Assembly (NCBI GenBank): GCA_937921775.1
Contig: CAKZUK010000029.1
Span: forward strand, 1 to 39,001
Reading direction: 5' to 3'
DNA from: an uncultured Saprospiraceae bacterium
GTDB lineage: Bacteria; Bacteroidota; Bacteroidia; Chitinophagales; Saprospiraceae
DNA: 39,001 nt
In this document: piece by piece, positions 9,441 to 17,788 of the stretch
How positions within the stretch are numbered: the first letter of the stretch is position 1
How the letters are laid out: the number at the start of each line of letters is the position of its first letter
Notes under the pieces: model-generated
Told to the model about the DNA's origin: nothing
What the model saw: only the letters and a program-made list of their open reading frames with translations
Database searches by the model: none
Program-made: the position numbers and the translations under genes

Positions 9441-9479
9441 GACAACTAGATGTTTCAAGTAATGAAACACCTAGTTGTC
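9441..9479 (-). promoter_or_regulatory. Long leader hairpin in front of the SprB-repeat gene
   Basis: GACAACTAGATGTTTCA (9441-9457) and TGAAACACCTAGTTGTC (9463-9479) form a 17-bp inverted repeat with a 5-nt loop. As minus-strand RNA all 17 positions pair (one G-U wobble); as plus-strand RNA one pair is an A-C mismatch. On the minus strand the stem is followed by TCTTTTC and the likely start codon about 58 nt further on. It may act as an attenuator, a leader stabiliser, or a weak terminator. Confidence 0.65.
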
Positions 9480-9673
9480 AGTACTTTACTTATTAAACTT
9501 TTTATTATATAATTACAAGCGAAATCCTTGCCAACTTATATTGATTTTTCATAATATGTCTACTTCGGATTAGCTAACAAGTTGAAACAAAATGACTAAG
9601 GATGGGAATGCGTTTGTTTAGTTTAAGTGACAAGCCAAAAAAAAACATTTGAATGCCATGTATTATGGGCAAC

Positions 9674-9707
9674 AAAAAAGCAACCCCTTTTTCAAAGAGT
9701 TGCTTTT
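9674..9707 (-). terminator. Rho-independent terminator of leuS
   Basis: AAAAGCAAC pairs with GTTGCTTTT (9699-9707), with an inner CTTT/AAAG helix and a TTC loop. On the minus strand the stem runs into a T-rich tract. It lies 90 nt beyond the leuS stop codon. Confidence 0.8.
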
Positions 9708-9796
9708 GTAACAAGCCATATAAAAGCTTGAAAAACAGGTGATTCGTGACTTATTTCAGTCCATTCTAGTCTTAGAAAGACTTTTTTAATTTAAAA

Positions 9797-12670
9797 TTAG
9801 CTGACTACAATATTGATCATTCTTTTTGGTACCACGATAACTTTACGAACGGTTTTACCTTCCGTCCATTTTTGTACTACCTCTAGTTCTAAAGCTGCTT
9901 TTTCCATGTCTTCTTTACTTGCATCAGAAGCAAAAGAAGCCTTGGTACGCATTTTTCCGTTGATTGAAATTGGGTATTCTATAAAAGCTTCAAGCATATG
10001 CTTCTCATCGAAGTTAGGATATTCTCCTTTGTGCACGGAGGGCTCGTTCCCTAAACGTTCCCATAATTCTTCAGCCATGTGCGGCGCAAAAGGAGCGATT
10101 AGAATAACCAAATTTGTAAGTATTTCTTTGTTATTGCAATTAATTTTTCTCAATTCATTAACTGCAATCATGAAGGCAGAAACACAAGTATTGAAAGAAA
10201 ATCGCTCTATATCATCTCTAACTCGCTTGATGGTATTGTGCAAAATTTTCAATTCAGCGGAGCTAGGCGCAGCTGCATCCGTCTCAAATTCGTTTTGCTT
10301 ATTAAAGAACATGCCCCAAAACTTTCTCAAGAATTTAGAAACACCATCAATACCATTGGTATCCCAAGGCTTTGATTGTTCAATTGGTCCCAAAAACATT
10401 TCATACATACGGAAACAGTCCGAACCATATTGCTCTACTACATCATCTGGATTAACCACGTTGAAGTAACGCTTCGACATTTTTCCCACTTCTGACTTGG
10501 TTACCAAATGTGTGTCCGTTGCTTCTTCACCATCCTTTGGAGTAAAAACTCCTTTTTGATAAATACCTTTACCACATTCAAAAATGGCCTCTTTATACTC
10601 CGGTCTCCAATCTACAAACTGATCGATACTTTCTTTGTTGATATAAGAACCAGGTGTTCCATATGATTTCACATAGTTGATATGAATTGGGATTTGAGCA
10701 TAAGCTTCTAGGTTCCCTACTTTTTCAACTATCCCAGCACAAACGAATTTGCTAAGTCCATTTTCTTTTTCCTTTTGCAAGTACAAGAACTCAATCACTC
10801 CTTGGATCATTCCTTGATTAATCAACTTCTTAAATGGTTCTGAAGTAGGCACTAAATCCTTATCGTACAAGAACTTATGCCAAAATCTAGAATACATCAA
10901 GTGTCCTACTGCGTGCTCTGTTCCTCCAATATACATATCCACTTCTTTCCAGTAGTTGATTGCATCTGGGCTTGCAAACTCCTTATCATTATTAGCATCC
11001 ATATAGCGTAGGAAGTACCAGCTCGAACCAGCAAATCCAGGCATGGTATCTGTTTCTCGGGTCATTCCATTAGCTAAATTAACCCAATCTTCTTTTCTAG
11101 CTAAAGGTGATTTACCTCCAGCTGTCGGTTTAAAATTTTCTAAGGCAGGTAGTTCTAAAGGCAAATCAGCTTCGGCTACTGGATGAGCGATTCCTTCCTT
11201 GTCATACATAATTGGAAAAGGTTCTCCCCAATATCGCTGACGGCTAAAATTAGCGTCACGTAACTTATAATTAATCCGACGCTTACCAATCCCTCTTTCA
11301 TCAATTTGTTGCAGAGCAGCTGTAATCGCATCTGGCACTTCCATTCCATTTAGAAAATCAGAGTTGATCATAACTCCCAACTTATCAGATAGCGAAGCAT
11401 CAGGATATTTTGACTTATCAACTACGTCAATAATAGGCAGATCAAACTTTTTTGCAAAAGCATTGTCACGCGCATCATCACTTGGAACAGCCATGATTGC
11501 GCCTGTTCCATAATCCATCAAAACGTATTCACCTATCCATATTGGAACCTTGGTATTCGTAAAGGGATTAATTGCAAAAGCACCTATTGCGCATCCAGTT
11601 ACCTCTTTCACATCAGCCATTCGATCACGCTCTGAACGAGAATTTACATAATGTAAATACTTGGCTACCTCTTCTTTTTTATCAGGAGTGGTTAGCTCAG
11701 CGACCAAAGGATGTTCTGGAGCTAGCACCATGTAGGTTGCACCATATGTCGTATCAGGCCGAGTAGTAAAGATTTCGATTTCTTTGTCAGAACCATCTAT
11801 TTTGAAAAATAGTTGTGCTCCTTCTGAGCGTCCAATCCAATTTAATTGCTGAGCTTTAAGGGCGTCCGACCATTCAAGATCCTTTAAATCGGACAATAAA
11901 CGTTCTGCGTAAGCAGTAATCCGTAAGCTCCATTGCAACATAGCTCTACGTTCAACTGGATGACCTCCTCTTTCTGATACCCCGTCTTTAACTTCATCAT
12001 TGGCCAGTACCGTTCCTAAAGCCTCACACCAGTTTACATAAGAAACACGGCGATAAGCCAATCGATATTCTGTGAGTACATCGTCTTTTTGCTTGGCACT
12101 CATCCCATTCCAATCATCAGCAGAGAAGGTACCTTCGTAGGAATTAGCTGCGTCAACGCTCAAGTTACCTTCTTTTGCAAATCGTTCAACTAAAGCTTCA
12201 ATAGGCATAGCTTTATTAGCCTCATTATCATAATAATGTGAGAATATTTTCAAGAAGATCCACTGCGTCCACTTATAATACGCTGGATCTGAGGTAGTTA
12301 CTTGTCGACTCCAATCAAAACTCAATCCGATATTATCCATTTGGGCACGATATCGTTCGATGTTTTCAGCAGTTGAGACAGCTGGATGTACCCCCATTTG
12401 TACGGCATATTGTTCTGCGGGAAGTCCAAATGCATCATAACCCATAGGATGGAGTACGTTGAATCCGTTTAGCCTTTTGTACCTAGCAAAGATGTCGGAG
12501 GCGATATAACCTAGTGGGTGTCCCACGTGCAGACCTGCTCCTGAAGGATATGGGAACATATCCAATACATAGAACTTTGGTTTGCTGGTATCGTTTTCAA
12601 CCTTATAAATTTGATTGTCTTTCCAATATTGCTTCCATTTCGATTCAAAATCTCCAGGTGTATAATCCAT
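9797..12670 (-). CDS. leuS: Leucyl-tRNA synthetase
   Basis: Class I aminoacyl-tRNA synthetase that charges tRNA-Leu with leucine, using ATP, in the cytoplasm. The 957-residue protein has the HIGH-type motif HVGH at residues 48-51 within PYPSGAGLHVGH and the KMSKS-type loop KMSKR at 730-734. The CP1 editing domain carries the Thr-rich segment TTRPDTTYGATYMV. The anticodon-binding helical domain and the C-terminal tRNA-binding region are present. It is longer than the E. coli enzyme (860 residues), as is usual in Bacteroidota, partly because of an insertion between the HVGH motif and the editing domain and one before the KMSKR loop. The gene stands alone, with a terminator about 90 nt downstream. 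ATG start at 12670. I see no T-box or leader peptide upstream. Confidence 0.98.
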   Translation of the reverse strand: MDYTPGDFESKWKQYWKDNQIYKVENDTSKPKFYVLDMFPYPSGAGLHVGHPLGYIASDIFARYKRLNGFNVLHPMGYDAFGLPAEQYAVQMGVHPAVSTAENIERYRAQMDNIGLSFDWSRQVTTSDPAYYKWTQWIFLKIFSHYYDNEANKAMPIEALVERFAKEGNLSVDAANSYEGTFSADDWNGMSAKQKDDVLTEYRLAYRRVSYVNWCEALGTVLANDEVKDGVSERGGHPVERRAMLQWSLRITAYAERLLSDLKDLEWSDALKAQQLNWIGRSEGAQLFFKIDGSDKEIEIFTTRPDTTYGATYMVLAPEHPLVAELTTPDKKEEVAKYLHYVNSRSERDRMADVKEVTGCAIGAFAINPFTNTKVPIWIGEYVLMDYGTGAIMAVPSDDARDNAFAKKFDLPIIDVVDKSKYPDASLSDKLGVMINSDFLNGMEVPDAITAALQQIDERGIGKRRINYKLRDANFSRQRYWGEPFPIMYDKEGIAHPVAEADLPLELPALENFKPTAGGKSPLARKEDWVNLANGMTRETDTMPGFAGSSWYFLRYMDANNDKEFASPDAINYWKEVDMYIGGTEHAVGHLMYSRFWHKFLYDKDLVPTSEPFKKLINQGMIQGVIEFLYLQKEKENGLSKFVCAGIVEKVGNLEAYAQIPIHINYVKSYGTPGSYINKESIDQFVDWRPEYKEAIFECGKGIYQKGVFTPKDGEEATDTHLVTKSEVGKMSKRYFNVVNPDDVVEQYGSDCFRMYEMFLGPIEQSKPWDTNGIDGVSKFLRKFWGMFFNKQNEFETDAAAPSSAELKILHNTIKRVRDDIERFSFNTCVSAFMIAVNELRKINCNNKEILTNLVILIAPFAPHMAEELWERLGNEPSVHKGEYPNFDEKHMLEAFIEYPISINGKMRTKASFASDASKEDMEKAALELEVVQKWTEGKTVRKVIVVPKRMINIVVS

Positions 12671-12893
12671 TATTTATGCTGATTTGATTGTAATTTTCTT
12701 TGTTTTTTAACTTCTATATCGCAGAAAAGGTTTCTTGTTTGATCAATTTGGTTAATTTGATAGAAGAATCTTTTAAAATTGTTCACGAAAGTATAGAAAA
12801 TGCTTGAAATTCTATGTCTTATTTCTCAATTATGACGAGCTATCAAAAACCGGAATTATGAATTATTTTAATCTTTCATAGCTAAATATGCAG

Positions 12894-12921
12894 TTGAAAC
12901 CATTCTCAGTTTTTAATTTTG
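12894..12921 (+). promoter_or_regulatory. Putative promoter of the coiled-coil membrane protein gene
   Basis: TTG at 12894-12896, a 17-nt spacer, then TAATTTTG at 12914-12921, an exact match to the TAnnTTTG -7 box. It implies a leader of about 120 nt that includes the CGTCACATGTGACG palindrome. Confidence 0.45.
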
Positions 12922-12963
12922 CTTGAAATGTAGCTTTAATTAGTTGCAAAAACAGAGAAATTG

Positions 12964-12977
12964 CGTCACATGTGACG
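12964..12977. promoter_or_regulatory. Perfect 14-bp palindrome, candidate operator
   Basis: CGTCACATGTGACG is its own reverse complement. It lies in the leader of the coiled-coil gene, about 45 nt downstream of the proposed -7 box and 68 nt before the ATG, in a position where a dimeric repressor could act. The regulator is unknown. Confidence 0.4.
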
Positions 12978-13045
12978 ATTAGCTCTTACTATACTTCCTA
13001 GCAAATGAATAGAAGTAAATTTACTAAATAACAAAATTCAATATT

Positions 13046-13498
13046 ATGATTAAGAGTCTTTTAAAGGTTGGCCTTCTACTAGTTGTAGGGATCCTTGGAT
13101 ACAACTATTTTTTGGGTACACCAGAAGAAAAAGCGCAAGCAAAAGAAATTATTGGTAAAGGTGTAGATGTGGGTAAAGCATCTGTAGGTTTACTAAAAGG
13201 TGAAATCAATAAATTTAAATCTGGAAAATACGATGATGCCTTGGACAAAGTAGGAGGAGTGCTAGAGCAGGCAAAGTCGAAGGTAAAAGAAGGAGGCGAG
13301 CTATTAGATAAAATTGATGGCTGGCAGGCACAAAAAGACAAGTGGACTATTAAAAAAGAAGAGATGGAAAAAGAAATGGCTAGTTCTGATGGAAAGCCTT
13401 CTGAAGAGCTATCTAAAAAGATAAAGGAACTGAATGAAGAAGCTGAACGCTTAGAAGCTGAAGGTAAAAAAATGAAGGCAGAAGCTGATAAACAATAA
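13046..13498 (+). CDS. Small membrane-anchored coiled-coil protein, unknown function
   Basis: I do not recognise a named family. The 150-residue product starts with a single hydrophobic segment (about residues 4-23, SLLKVGLLLVVGILGYNYFL). It acts as a signal anchor, so the rest probably faces the periplasm, though the orientation is not certain. The remainder is almost entirely charged and predicted helical: a KAQAKEIIGKGVDVGKASVGLLKGEI segment, then a Lys/Glu-rich coiled coil from about 95 to the end. Such proteins resemble stress-related or late-embryogenesis-abundant-like helical proteins, but that is only a compositional likeness. It is transcribed alone, with a candidate promoter and operator upstream and a strong terminator downstream. 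Confidence 0.75.
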   Translation: MIKSLLKVGLLLVVGILGYNYFLGTPEEKAQAKEIIGKGVDVGKASVGLLKGEINKFKSGKYDDALDKVGGVLEQAKSKVKEGGELLDKIDGWQAQKDKWTIKKEEMEKEMASSDGKPSEELSKKIKELNEEAERLEAEGKKMKAEADKQ

Positions 13499-13519
13499 CT
13501 TAGCTATCTCTTTTAAATA

Positions 13520-13559
13520 AAGCATCCCGAATCATGAGTAATCAAGATTCGGGATGCTT
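13520..13559 (+). terminator. Strong hairpin between convergent genes
   Basis: AAGCATCCCGAATC (13520-13533) pairs perfectly with GATTCGGGATGCTT (13546-13559), a 14-bp stem with a 12-nt loop. The downstream T run is short (CGTTTAG), so it is a good but not classical terminator. It can serve both this gene and the convergent one. Confidence 0.75.
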
Positions 13560-13660
13560 CGTTTAGTAGCTCCACCTTTTCTACTTGATCGCTCCTTATC
13601 TCTAAAGAGAAATCTCCGAACTGACACCTTGCTATTCAAGTATTAATTTACAGCTGAGTA

Positions 13661-14242
13661 TTAAGCCCGATCGCAGAGTACAAATTCAGAGCAATCATCC
13701 ACTAATATATTTCCTTTATAATAGAAATAAAGTCCATTCATATATTGCGCTTCTAAAATGATGTAATTAATATCTTTCTCTGCAACAAGCTTATAATCAT
13801 ATTTTTTCCATTCCTGATGGTTTATGTAATCTGTTTCCAAAAGAATCTGATCTTTTGAACAACTGGTTTGACCTCCATAGACCACCAAGCGGACAGGTTT
13901 ATTGTAGCCTGCGTAATCCTTAGAATGTGCAAGAGATAAGGAAAAACTGTAACAATTTCCGCTAATTAAAGGCCCACTAAGTCGTTGCCCAATACTTTCC
14001 CAAGTACCATCATCTCGCGTAATCAAGCCTATGTAGGAATCTCCATCATGGGGTTCTAGTTTTACTCCCCAAAAACCAGGTAAGATATCTGGAGTTGTTC
14101 CTTGGGCACAAGGTTGCCAGCCGGTAGGTACCGTTGCATCTTGGCGCTCTCCTTCAAAAGAGGCATTATCTAGCTTCACTGTTGGTTCTGGAATAGAAAG
14201 TGTAAGCAATAAAGAGAGTAATATGAAACTCAGTTTTCCCAT
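13661..14242 (-). CDS. Secreted single-domain protein, carbohydrate-binding-like beta-sandwich
   Basis: A 193-residue exported protein of unknown role. From the ATG at 14242 it starts with a signal peptide (GKLSFILLSLLLTLSI). The single domain has the pattern LDNASFEG....PTGWQPC..GTTPDILPGFWGV, then DGDSYIGLITRDDGTWESIGQRL, CYSFSLSLAHS, LLETDYINHQEWKKYDY and a final GNILVDDCS. This resembles the jelly-roll domain that Saprospiraceae often attach in front of OmpA-like domains on cell-surface proteins; here it is alone. That resemblance is from memory and not checked by search. An in-frame TTG at 14269 would add nine residues before the signal peptide and is less likely. It faces the convergent terminator at 13520-13559. 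Confidence 0.7.
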   Translation of the reverse strand: MGKLSFILLSLLLTLSIPEPTVKLDNASFEGERQDATVPTGWQPCAQGTTPDILPGFWGVKLEPHDGDSYIGLITRDDGTWESIGQRLSGPLISGNCYSFSLSLAHSKDYAGYNKPVRLVVYGGQTSCSKDQILLETDYINHQEWKKYDYKLVAEKDINYIILEAQYMNGLYFYYKGNILVDDCSEFVLCDRA

Positions 14243-14568
14243 GAAAATGGTATTTTGTTGAGACCCCAAAATAGGTTATTTCTAGCGCTAATAAAGGTAA
14301 AAGTTACTAGTAAAGATTAAAAAATATTGATTAATTGGTTTTTAGAGTGGTTAGTCTGTCAAAAACGATCTTCATTTCTGAAAATTGCCTACGATATCAG
14401 TAAAGTTGCAATCTAGCTAGCAATTGCTATCCAATATGTACACAATTTTGAGAAAACTGCCACTGCCACTGCCACTGACAGTCCAATTTTTAAAGACTTG
14501 TACCTATAATTTATTACTTTTGGGCTTTTCTCCGAGACACGGAATTAAATTCACTCAAAACAAGAAAC
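14243..14568. other. Divergent gap with ACTGCC hexamer repeat upstream of ftsX
   Basis: This 326-nt gap separates two divergent genes. It contains ACTGCC repeated three times plus a partial unit at 14456-14478, related in style to the TGCAAC-type hexamers at 207-243. A 62-codon frame here overlaps the ftsX start and looks spurious. I see no clear TAnnTTTG promoter for ftsX. Confidence 0.4.
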
Positions 14569-15444
14569 ATGCGAGGGCAAGAATTGCCATACAAATCCAA
14601 AACAAAACCTAATTACTTCTACTCTATCATCAGTGTAGCCTTGGTATTGTTCTTATTTGGTTTTTTCGCAGTTATCGTTTTGTACGCTCAGAAGTTAATC
14701 AACCGCTCTAAGGAGAATATTAACATTATGGTGGAGATCAAAAGAGATACTCCTCAACAGCAAATCAAGGCCTTGGAGACATTCATCGACGACCAAGCAT
14801 ATGTACGAAAAGGAACTGTTGTGTTTATTAAAAAAGAATCAGCTGCCGAGTCCATGAAAGAAGAACTGGGTGATTTCAATAAATATGGCTTTAAAAATCC
14901 GTTTTATGATGTCATCAATTTCAATATGAAGTCAGATCGCTTAAATGCGACTACACTTCTTGCGATGAAAAGTGAACTCATTTCCCAAAATATCGTAAGT
15001 GATGTTTACTATCAGGAAGGCCTGGTGGTCAATATTGAAAAGAATGTGATGAAAGCGGGCTATTTTATATTAGGGCTGGGTGCTTTATTTTTACTGGTAG
15101 CGGTCACCCTAATCCATAATACGATTAAACTGGCCTTATACGCCAACCGCTTTTTAATAAAGAATATGCAATTAGTTGGTGCTTCTTGGAGTTTTATAAG
15201 TAGACCATACCTTTGGAGAAGCGTCAAAAATGGCTTTTGGAGTGCTTTCATAGCCAGCTTTTCTCTATTTTCACTAGTATATTTAGCACAATTAGATTTA
15301 GTAGATCTAGGTCCACTAAAAGTTACCAATGGATTACTAATCCTTATCCTTGGCTTATTTGCCATTGGTATTTTGATTACATTTTTGAGCACTTACTTTG
15401 TTGTAAATAAATATCTTCAGATGAGAGTCGATGATTTGTATTAA
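14569..15444 (+). CDS. ftsX: Cell division protein FtsX (permease-like)
   Basis: Membrane subunit of the FtsEX ABC-type complex that links the divisome to peptidoglycan hydrolase activation. The 291-residue protein has the FtsX plan: a short cytoplasmic N-terminus, a first membrane helix at about 20-42, an extracytoplasmic domain at about 45-160, then three membrane helices in the FtsX permease domain (near 164-186, 218-240 and 250-275). The short end MRVDDLY is cytoplasmic. As is common in Bacteroidota, ftsE is not adjacent. It heads a collinear cluster with DUF3098, uppP and truB; the next start is only 37 nt downstream. ATG start at 14569, preceded by the A-rich ACAAGAAAC. Confidence 0.93.
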   Translation: MRGQELPYKSKTKPNYFYSIISVALVLFLFGFFAVIVLYAQKLINRSKENINIMVEIKRDTPQQQIKALETFIDDQAYVRKGTVVFIKKESAAESMKEELGDFNKYGFKNPFYDVINFNMKSDRLNATTLLAMKSELISQNIVSDVYYQEGLVVNIEKNVMKAGYFILGLGALFLLVAVTLIHNTIKLALYANRFLIKNMQLVGASWSFISRPYLWRSVKNGFWSAFIASFSLFSLVYLAQLDLVDLGPLKVTNGLLILILGLFAIGILITFLSTYFVVNKYLQMRVDDLY

Positions 15445-15481
15445 CACCATCATAAAGTACATGCTTTTTTAAACTAGAATC

Positions 15482-15868
15482 ATGAGTAAAAAATCAGACA
15501 AAAAAAGAGACGCCATTTCTAAAAAGAAAGTGGTAATCAGCCAAAAGAAAAAAGTTAGCCCTACTACTTCTCGTAGAGGTGGTAATGTAAATAGAGCAAA
15601 TGCCAACAAAGCACCTCTAATTTTTGGCAAACAAAATTACATCTACATGGCAGCTGGCGTTGGTCTTATCTTTCTTGGTCTTCTATTGATGACTGGAGGA
15701 GGAATGGACGACCCAAATGAATGGGATCCAAATGTAGTCTATAATTGGAGACGTACCATCTTAGCACCTATGGTCATCTTGGCTGGCCTTGGTATGGAGG
15801 TCTACGCTATCTTCAAAGACAACGACCCTGTTGTAGCAACACAAGATAAATCAATAGAAACAGCATAA
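15482..15868 (+). CDS. DUF3098 family membrane protein
   Basis: A 128-residue protein of a Bacteroidota-specific family of unknown function, found almost always between ftsX and uppP. The first 45 residues are strongly basic (Lys/Arg/Ser-rich). The FGKQNYIYMAAGVGLIFLGLLLMTGG helix follows (about 50-75), then the family signature GGMDDPNEWDPNVVYNWRRT, then a second helix LAPMVILAGLGMEVYAIF. The basic end should be cytoplasmic, with two passes across the inner membrane. Position in the ftsX-uppP cluster suggests a role in cell-wall synthesis or division, which is inference from context. Its stop codon lies 4 nt before the uppP ATG, so the two are surely co-transcribed. Confidence 0.9.
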   Translation: MSKKSDKKRDAISKKKVVISQKKKVSPTTSRRGGNVNRANANKAPLIFGKQNYIYMAAGVGLIFLGLLLMTGGGMDDPNEWDPNVVYNWRRTILAPMVILAGLGMEVYAIFKDNDPVVATQDKSIETA

Positions 15869-15872
15869 AAGC

Positions 15873-16673
15873 ATGAACGAAATATTAAAGGCAATCATCC
15901 TTGGTATTATCCAAGGGCTAACCGAATTTTTACCTGTTAGTAGTAGTGGTCATCTGGAATTAGCCAAATATTTTATGGCGGATACTAGTGTTGCAGATCA
16001 AAGTATGTTGATGACAGTTATGCTACACGGTGCTACAGCATTAAGTACTATTGTTATTTTCCGAAAGGATATCCTTGAAATTTTGAAAGGTTTATTCCAA
16101 TTCAAATGGAATGAAGAAAGTATCTTTTCTGCAAAGATCATTTTATCTATGATTCCGGCTGTATTTGTCGGGCTCGCATTTGAAAAGCAAATCGAGGCTT
16201 TATTCGATCAGCAATTACTTTTGGTTGGTATCATGTTAGCGGTAACCGGTGTATTACTCCTACTTGCTGACAGAGCCAAGAATACAAATAAAAAAGTAAG
16301 CTACAGCCAAGCACTTATCATTGGTATTGCGCAAGCCATTGCAATATTACCAGGTATCTCGCGATCAGGAGCTACTATTTCAACCTCTGTCCTACTGGGT
16401 ATTGATCGAGAAAGAGCTGCACGGTTTTCCTTTTTGATGGTTGTTCCATTGATTATTGGTAAAATTGCAAAGGATGTACTAAGTGGAGATATCACCTACT
16501 CGTCAGATATACTTGTGCCGCTTACTGCAGGATTCATCGCTGCCTTCATCACAGGCTTGATTGCTTGCACTTGGATGATCAAAATAGTCAAGAGTAGTAA
16601 ATTGAGTTATTTCTCAATCTATTGTTTTATCGTGGCTGCTTTGGCTATTGCTAAGGCAACTGGCCTTATTTAA
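15873..16673 (+). CDS. uppP: Undecaprenyl-diphosphatase (UppP/BacA)
   Basis: Integral membrane phosphatase that recycles undecaprenyl diphosphate to the monophosphate lipid carrier for peptidoglycan and polysaccharide export. The 266-residue length matches the family. Both signature regions are intact: GLTEFLPVSSSGH (residues 15-27, including E18) and PGISRSGATISTSVLLG (160-176, with the catalytic-site Arg and Ser). About eight hydrophobic segments are visible. It begins 4 nt after the DUF3098 stop, so it is translated from the same message. Overproduction of this enzyme is known to give bacitracin resistance in other bacteria. Identification is very secure. Confidence 0.97.
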   Translation: MNEILKAIILGIIQGLTEFLPVSSSGHLELAKYFMADTSVADQSMLMTVMLHGATALSTIVIFRKDILEILKGLFQFKWNEESIFSAKIILSMIPAVFVGLAFEKQIEALFDQQLLLVGIMLAVTGVLLLLADRAKNTNKKVSYSQALIIGIAQAIAILPGISRSGATISTSVLLGIDRERAARFSFLMVVPLIIGKIAKDVLSGDITYSSDILVPLTAGFIAAFITGLIACTWMIKIVKSSKLSYFSIYCFIVAALAIAKATGLI

Positions 16674-16772
16674 AGGTGCTATCGACTACAAGTGTATCCT
16701 GTGACCAATTCCTTTCGCGGACTGCTTAGCGGGAACCAAAGACAGGAACCGTACTTATAAATCAAAAAAATC

Positions 16773-17513
16773 ATGGAACAAAAAGGATCAAAGCCGCCTT
16801 ACGATTTTAAAGAAGGTGCTGTACTTCTATTTGACAAACCAGTGGGCTGGACCTCATTTGATGTCGTCAATAAAGTCCGCTACAGCATAAAACGTTTCTT
16901 GCAAGTAAAGAAGATCAAAGTAGGTCATTCTGGAACCTTAGATCCTCTAGCAACTGGCCTCTTGGTTATTTGCACTGGTAAGTTTACTAAACGCTTAAAT
17001 GATTTGCAGGGCTTACCCAAGACTTATACTGGCTCTATTACCCTCGGCGGAACCACACCTTCCTACGATCTAGAAACGGAGATAGACGAAGAATTTCCTA
17101 CTGAGCATATCTCAGCAGAACTAATGGAAACCGCTCGCCAGTCATACCTAGGGCCCATTGAACAAGTACCTCCCATGTTTTCAGCCATTAAGGTCGGTGG
17201 TGAAGCGCTTTACAAAAAGGCGAGAAAAGGCATAACATTGGAACTTAAAAAACGTCCAGTAGAAATATTCCGTTTTGATATTGATCAAACTGCCTTTCCG
17301 GTAGTTGACTTTGAAGTAGATTGTAGCAAGGGTACTTACATCCGCTCTCTAGCATATGACTTTGGGAAGGCTGTTCAGAGTGGAGGCCACTTGAGTTCAT
17401 TGCGACGAACTAAGGTTGGAGAATTCGATATTGCAGACGCTTGGAATCTGGAAGAGTTTATTAGTTATGTAAATGGTTTGACTGAGAATGAGACAGAGAA
17501 TGAAACTGAGTAG
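16773..17513 (+). CDS. truB: tRNA pseudouridine(55) synthase TruB
   Basis: Converts U55 in the T-loop of nearly all tRNAs to pseudouridine. The 246-residue protein carries LLFDKPVGWTSFDVVNKVR (residues 18-36) and the catalytic aspartate D57 in HSGTLDPLATG. Downstream it has the conserved YTGSITLGGTT, PPMFSAIKVGGEALYKKAR and CSKGTYIRSLAYDFG segments. It is of the short type, without a full C-terminal PUA domain, as usual in this phylum. The C-terminus ends in a small ENETENETE repeat that looks like recent slippage of a GAGAATGA-type unit. It follows uppP by 99 nt. The gap has a possible TCCTGT/ACAGGA stem (16697-16702 with 16742-16747), so it may be read through from uppP or have its own start site. 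Confidence 0.96.
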   Translation: MEQKGSKPPYDFKEGAVLLFDKPVGWTSFDVVNKVRYSIKRFLQVKKIKVGHSGTLDPLATGLLVICTGKFTKRLNDLQGLPKTYTGSITLGGTTPSYDLETEIDEEFPTEHISAELMETARQSYLGPIEQVPPMFSAIKVGGEALYKKARKGITLELKKRPVEIFRFDIDQTAFPVVDFEVDCSKGTYIRSLAYDFGKAVQSGGHLSSLRRTKVGEFDIADAWNLEEFISYVNGLTENETENETE

Positions 17514-17675
17514 TTTAGATGAGCGCCTCTGTCTCGACTTCATTCAGGTGGCAGCTATCAAGCTTATTCGCTAGAATTCTATATAATTAATTACATTCAC
17601 AAGCAATCCAATTACACTTTTAACTGCCATCTAAGCCCCCTCTATTAGCAGGCTAAAGTTCTATTTACCAAATAT

Positions 17676-17705
17676 AAAAAATGGGACACCTCAATGAGGC
17701 ATCCC
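17676..17705 (-). terminator. Rho-independent terminator of the thioredoxin-domain gene
   Basis: On the minus strand GGGATGCCTC pairs with GAGGTGTCCC across an ATT loop, all ten positions paired with two G-U wobbles, followed at once by CCA and a T6 tract. The wobbles become mismatches on the plus strand, so it belongs to the minus-strand gene. Confidence 0.85.
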
Positions 17706-17788
17706 AGGTTGTGTAGTAGTATCGGTAATTTCCTAAACTATTACAATGGCTATCTTTATCGAATAAGTATTTCTCATTCGACGATTAA

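Larger units (their letters stand above)
9383..9796. other. Intergenic region upstream of the SprB-repeat gene
   Basis: This 414-nt gap holds the hairpin at 9441-9479 and the leuS terminator at 9674-9707. The remaining sequence is AT-rich. I found no coding sequence and no exact TAnnTTTG element on the minus strand, so the promoter of the SprB-repeat gene is not identified. Confidence 0.4.
12671..13045. other. Divergent intergenic region between leuS and the coiled-coil gene
   Basis: This 375-nt gap contains a plausible plus-strand promoter (12894-12921) and a perfect 14-bp palindrome at 12964-12977. Otherwise AT-rich with no open frame of note. I did not find an exact -7 element for leuS on the minus strand. 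Confidence 0.4.

Noticed and set aside
9813..10469. A 218-codon plus-strand frame inside leuS
   Set aside because: It is antisense to a well-conserved part of leucyl-tRNA synthetase and matches no family.
14424..14612. A 62-codon plus-strand frame before ftsX
   Set aside because: Includes the ACTGCC repeat and overlaps the ftsX start in another frame; product is not protein-like.
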